7,322 nucleotides of DNA from SFEL01 sp964392455 (GTDB lineage: Bacteria > Bacillota > Clostridia > Christensenellales > CAG-138), in assembly GCA_964392455.1 (NCBI GenBank), contig CAYMPG010000046.1, forward strand, positions 1 to 7,322, read 5' to 3'. Under the pieces are notes generated by a model. It was not told where the DNA came from. It made no database searches and was given only the letters and a program-made list of their open reading frames with translations. A program made the position numbers and the translations under genes. This document shows, piece after piece, positions 5,817 to 7,322 of the stretch. How positions within the stretch are numbered: the stretch's first letter is position 1; every line of letters begins with the position of its first letter.

Positions 5817-6728
5817 ATGGCAAAACCTGTGCTCGTGCTGATGGCAGCAGGGCTGGGCAGCCGCTTTGGCGGCCTTAAGCAGCTTCAGCCCATGGATGAG
5901 CAGGGCCATCTGCTTATTGATTTTTCCCTGTACGATGCGGTAAAGGCAGGCTTTGAGGAGGCCGTGTTCATAATACGGCCCGGGATGGAGCAGGAATTCC
6001 ATCAGGCCATAGGCAGCCGCATAGCCTCCCATATAAAGGTGACCCTTGCCCTTCAGAAAAACACCATGCTCCCGGAAGGCATAGCCTTTCCCTCCGGCCG
6101 CACAAAGCCCCTTGGCACCACCCATGCCATACTTTGCGCCGAAAGCGCCATAGCGGGCAGGCCCTTTGCCGCCATAAATGCCGATGATTACTATGGCCCC
6201 AGCGCCTTTGGGCTGCTGTATGATTTTCTCTCAGCCCCCGGCCCTGATACCCGGCAGCTCATGGTGACCTACCCTCTGCAAAACACCCTGAGCCCCACCG
6301 GCCCCGTATCCCGTGGCGTATGCGTGCTGGAAAATCAGTGCCTCATTCACATAACCGAGCGCAAGTGCATAACCCCCTGTGACGGCGGCGGCCGCTATCA
6401 GGAGCCGGATGGCACCGGCGGCTTCATTCCGGACGGCACCCCCGTGTCCATGAACTGCTGGGGCTTTCGCCCCGGCATAATGCCTCTGCTTCAGGATGAA
6501 TTTTCAAGCGCACTCCGTGCCGGCCTTGCCAAGGCCCCGGATAAATTTGAGGACATACTCCCCACCGCCATTGAGCGGCTCATCGACCAGGGCAGCATAC
6601 AGGTAACCGCCGCCTCCAGCCCGGATAGCTGGTTCGGCGTCACCTACCGCGAGGACATGCCCGCCGTGACCCGCCGCATTGCCGCCCTCACCGCCCAGGG
6701 CCTGTACCCGGCCAGATTGTGGGGGTAG
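5817..6728 (+). CDS. NTP-transferase (GT-A fold nucleotidyltransferase) family protein
   Basis: A 303-residue cytoplasmic nucleotidyltransferase of the sugar-phosphate/phospho-substrate type. The nucleotide-binding signature AAGLGSRFGGLKQ (10-22) has the invariant Gly, Arg and Lys. KPLGTTHAILCA (97-108) is the usual substrate-loop motif, and NADDYYG (121-127) carries the metal-binding aspartates. The C-terminal third (VSMNCWGFRPGIMPLL, then SSPDSWFGVTYREDMPAV near the end) matches a Firmicutes subfamily that joins a nucleotide to an unidentified phosphorylated acceptor. I cannot tell which nucleotide or sugar is used. It follows the hydrolase gene by 46 bp on the same strand with no terminator between, so they are probably co-transcribed. 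Transcripts would end at the palindromes and the bidirectional terminator (6854-6882). Of its 20 isoleucines 14 are encoded by ATA. Confidence 0.88.
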   Translation: MAKPVLVLMAAGLGSRFGGLKQLQPMDEQGHLLIDFSLYDAVKAGFEEAVFIIRPGMEQEFHQAIGSRIASHIKVTLALQKNTMLPEGIAFPSGRTKPLGTTHAILCAESAIAGRPFAAINADDYYGPSAFGLLYDFLSAPGPDTRQLMVTYPLQNTLSPTGPVSRGVCVLENQCLIHITERKCITPCDGGGRYQEPDGTGGFIPDGTPVSMNCWGFRPGIMPLLQDEFSSALRAGLAKAPDKFEDILPTAIERLIDQGSIQVTAASSPDSWFGVTYREDMPAVTRRIAALTAQGLYPARLWG

Positions 6729-6739
6729 GTATTTGTATT

Positions 6740-6797
6740 GTTCTTTTCTTTAGAAGAAAAGAACCAAAAGAATCGTTCTTTCTTTAAAAGAAAGAAC
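6740..6797. repeat. Pair of AT-rich palindromes (right side)
   Basis: 6740-6764 has 12-bp arms (GTTCTTTTCTTT) with one mismatch around a central base, and 6775-6797 has perfect 11-bp arms (GTTCTTTCTTT). The pair lies 11 bp after the nucleotidyltransferase stop and mirrors the pair at 217-274 on the other side of the gene block. As RNA hairpins they could help end or protect the upstream mRNA. Confidence 0.8.
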
Positions 6798-6853
6798 CAA
6801 AGAATAGGGTTTTGGTTGATTACAACTAACTAAGCAGCTTTACAGCACTTTCC

Positions 6854-6882
6854 AAAAAGGCCCATGACGGATGGGCCTTTTT
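6854..6882. terminator. Symmetric bidirectional intrinsic terminator (right arm)
   Basis: Same structure as at 132-160: 12-bp AT-flanked GC stem, 5-nt loop, with a T run on each strand. It lies 126 bp after the nucleotidyltransferase stop and is the best candidate terminator for the hydrolase-nucleotidyltransferase transcript; it also blocks transcription entering from the right. Confidence 0.85.
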
Positions 6883-6914
6883 GTTTTGGGTGGGGGTAAG
6901 ATAAAGGTTTGGGT

Positions 6915-6992
6915 GGACACACGAGCCTCCCCGGCAGATGGATATGCCACACGAGCTCCCTGTGCAGATGAATAGGATACACGAGCCTCCCC
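6915..6992 (-). repeat. Degenerate 30-bp tandem repeat (right arm copy)
   Basis: Mirror copy of the 30-bp repeat at 22-99, with ACACGAGC words at 6919-6926, 6949-6956 and 6979-6986. It is identical to the left copy, so the arms share even the differences between units. Confidence 0.8.
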
Positions 6993-7056
6993 TCCTCCGC
7001 GCCTAGACCTGCCTACGGCAGGGGGCGCTATGTACAGGCCTGCGGGCCTAGTGTGC

Positions 7057-7092
7057 AAGGGGAGCTGTCGGCACAGCCGACTGAGGAATTGT
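7057..7092 (+). repeat. Dispersed palindromic repeat (GGGAGCTGTCGGC type)
   Basis: A 6-bp stem GTCGGC (7067-7072) / GCCGAC (7076-7081) sits between AGGGGAGCT and TGAGGAATTGT. The layout, a short variable hairpin between conserved AGGGGAGCTGTC and GACTGAGG flanks, is familiar from intergenic repeats of gut Clostridia. I recall the type but know no established name. Confidence 0.55.
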
Positions 7093-7144
7093 AAAAGCTA
7101 CAACAAAACATACCGCCTCTTTAATCCGTCCGCCCCCCTAGAAG

Positions 7145-7178
7145 CGTCATTGCGAGGAGCGCAGCGACGTGGCAATCC
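7145..7178 (+). repeat. REP-like dispersed repeat (GTCATTGCGAGGAGC type)
   Basis: The element has outer inverted words ATTGC (7149-7153) and GCAAT (7172-7176) around a GAGGAGCGCAGCGACG centre, next to CGTCATTGCGAGG. This is a well-known kind of intergenic palindromic repeat seen in many unrelated bacteria. It marks the stretch as a repeat-rich intergenic zone. Confidence 0.65.
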
Positions 7179-7234
7179 GTCCTTGAAACAGCCCACCACC
7201 GCACCCCCTTTACCCCGCCCTCACCAAACCCTCC

Positions 7235-7262
7235 GCAACACTTCCGTAACACAATTGTAACA
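7235..7262 (+). promoter_or_regulatory. Three 11-bp-phased GYAACA direct repeats, putative operator
   Basis: GCAACA (7235-7240), GTAACA (7246-7251) and GTAACA (7257-7262) recur at exactly 11 bp. Direct repeats phased at 11 bp are the usual binding pattern of OmpR/PhoB-family response regulators, as in Pho boxes. The controlled gene would lie beyond the right edge of the window. No promoter is clear. The rest of 7012-7322 holds only repeats and nothing that I can call a gene. Confidence 0.45.
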
Positions 7263-7322
7263 TCTTCATTTCCCCCTTCTACACCCCCTTTCAGGGAATA
7301 ACCCAGGCTTTTTTCCCCACCT

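Larger units (their letters stand above)
6838..7011 (-). repeat. Right arm of a perfect 174-bp inverted repeat
   Basis: Exact reverse complement of 3-176. It carries the same tandem repeat (6915-6992) and bidirectional terminator (6854-6882). Its outer edge falls inside a small palindrome, CCTGCC-TAC-GGCAGG (7008-7022), of which only the first part is shared with the left arm. The two arms enclose 6,661 bp and six genes. Homologous recombination between them would invert the gene block without loss. Confidence 0.97.

Noticed and set aside
3..7011. Classical insertion sequence or composite transposon
   Set aside because: No transposase or integrase lies in or between the arms, the enclosed genes are housekeeping or regulatory, and no target-site duplication can be verified at the window edge.
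6840..7058. Minus-strand open frame of 72 codons with a ten-residue repeat
   Set aside because: It merely translates the 30-bp tandem repeat and the terminator, has no ribosome site, and the same DNA in the left arm has no matching start.
7210..7269. 19-codon minus-strand frame beginning MKMLQL
   Set aside because: It is very short, coincides with the phased GYAACA repeats and has no support beyond a GGGGG stretch before the ATG.

Overview
The window looks like chromosomal DNA from a GC-rich member of the Firmicutes (class Clostridia, probably a gut Oscillospirales-type organism). The reasons are strong GGAGG-type ribosome sites, DUF1292 and DUF975 proteins that are typical of Firmicutes, an ECF sigma/membrane-anchored regulator pair with Clostridia-like architecture, and many short palindromic intergenic repeats. 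Placement below class is inference. Codon use is peculiar: despite high GC, ATA is the favoured isoleucine codon.

Layout. Positions 1-324 and 6729-7322 are gene-free repeat zones. A perfect 174-bp inverted repeat (3-176 and 6838-7011) brackets the six genes. Each arm carries, from the outside in, about 2.6 copies of a degenerate 30-bp tandem repeat and then a symmetric bidirectional terminator. Just inside each arm lies a pair of AT-rich perfect or near-perfect palindromes. Beyond the right arm are two palindromic dispersed repeats (7057-7092 and 7145-7178) and three 11-bp-phased GYAACA repeats (7235-7262) that look like a response-regulator operator.

On the minus strand, 2257 to 325 is a tightly packed operon: an ECF sigma factor (TTG start), a single-pass membrane protein that is probably its anti-sigma factor (8-bp overlap), and trmO, the tRNA m6t6A37 methyltransferase (12-bp gap). 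A candidate ECF-type promoter, TGCAAC-N17-CGTT, lies directly upstream and suggests autoregulation. Diverging from it on the plus strand are a small acidic DUF1292 protein with a cysteine-rich tail (2509-2808) and a DUF975 polytopic membrane protein (2914-3669).

A 322-bp intergenic stretch (3670-3991) then holds about seven consecutive hairpins. It is followed by a plus-strand pair: a cytoplasmic serine-beta-lactamase-fold hydrolase with a long extra C-terminal region (3992-5770), and a GT-A nucleotidyltransferase (5817-6728) that are probably co-transcribed. I see no transposase, integrase, tRNA, rRNA or CRISPR array.

The genes themselves belong to known families. The most unusual content is the architecture: the symmetric repeat/terminator bracket around the six genes, the hairpin array, and the association of trmO with an ECF stress-type regulator.
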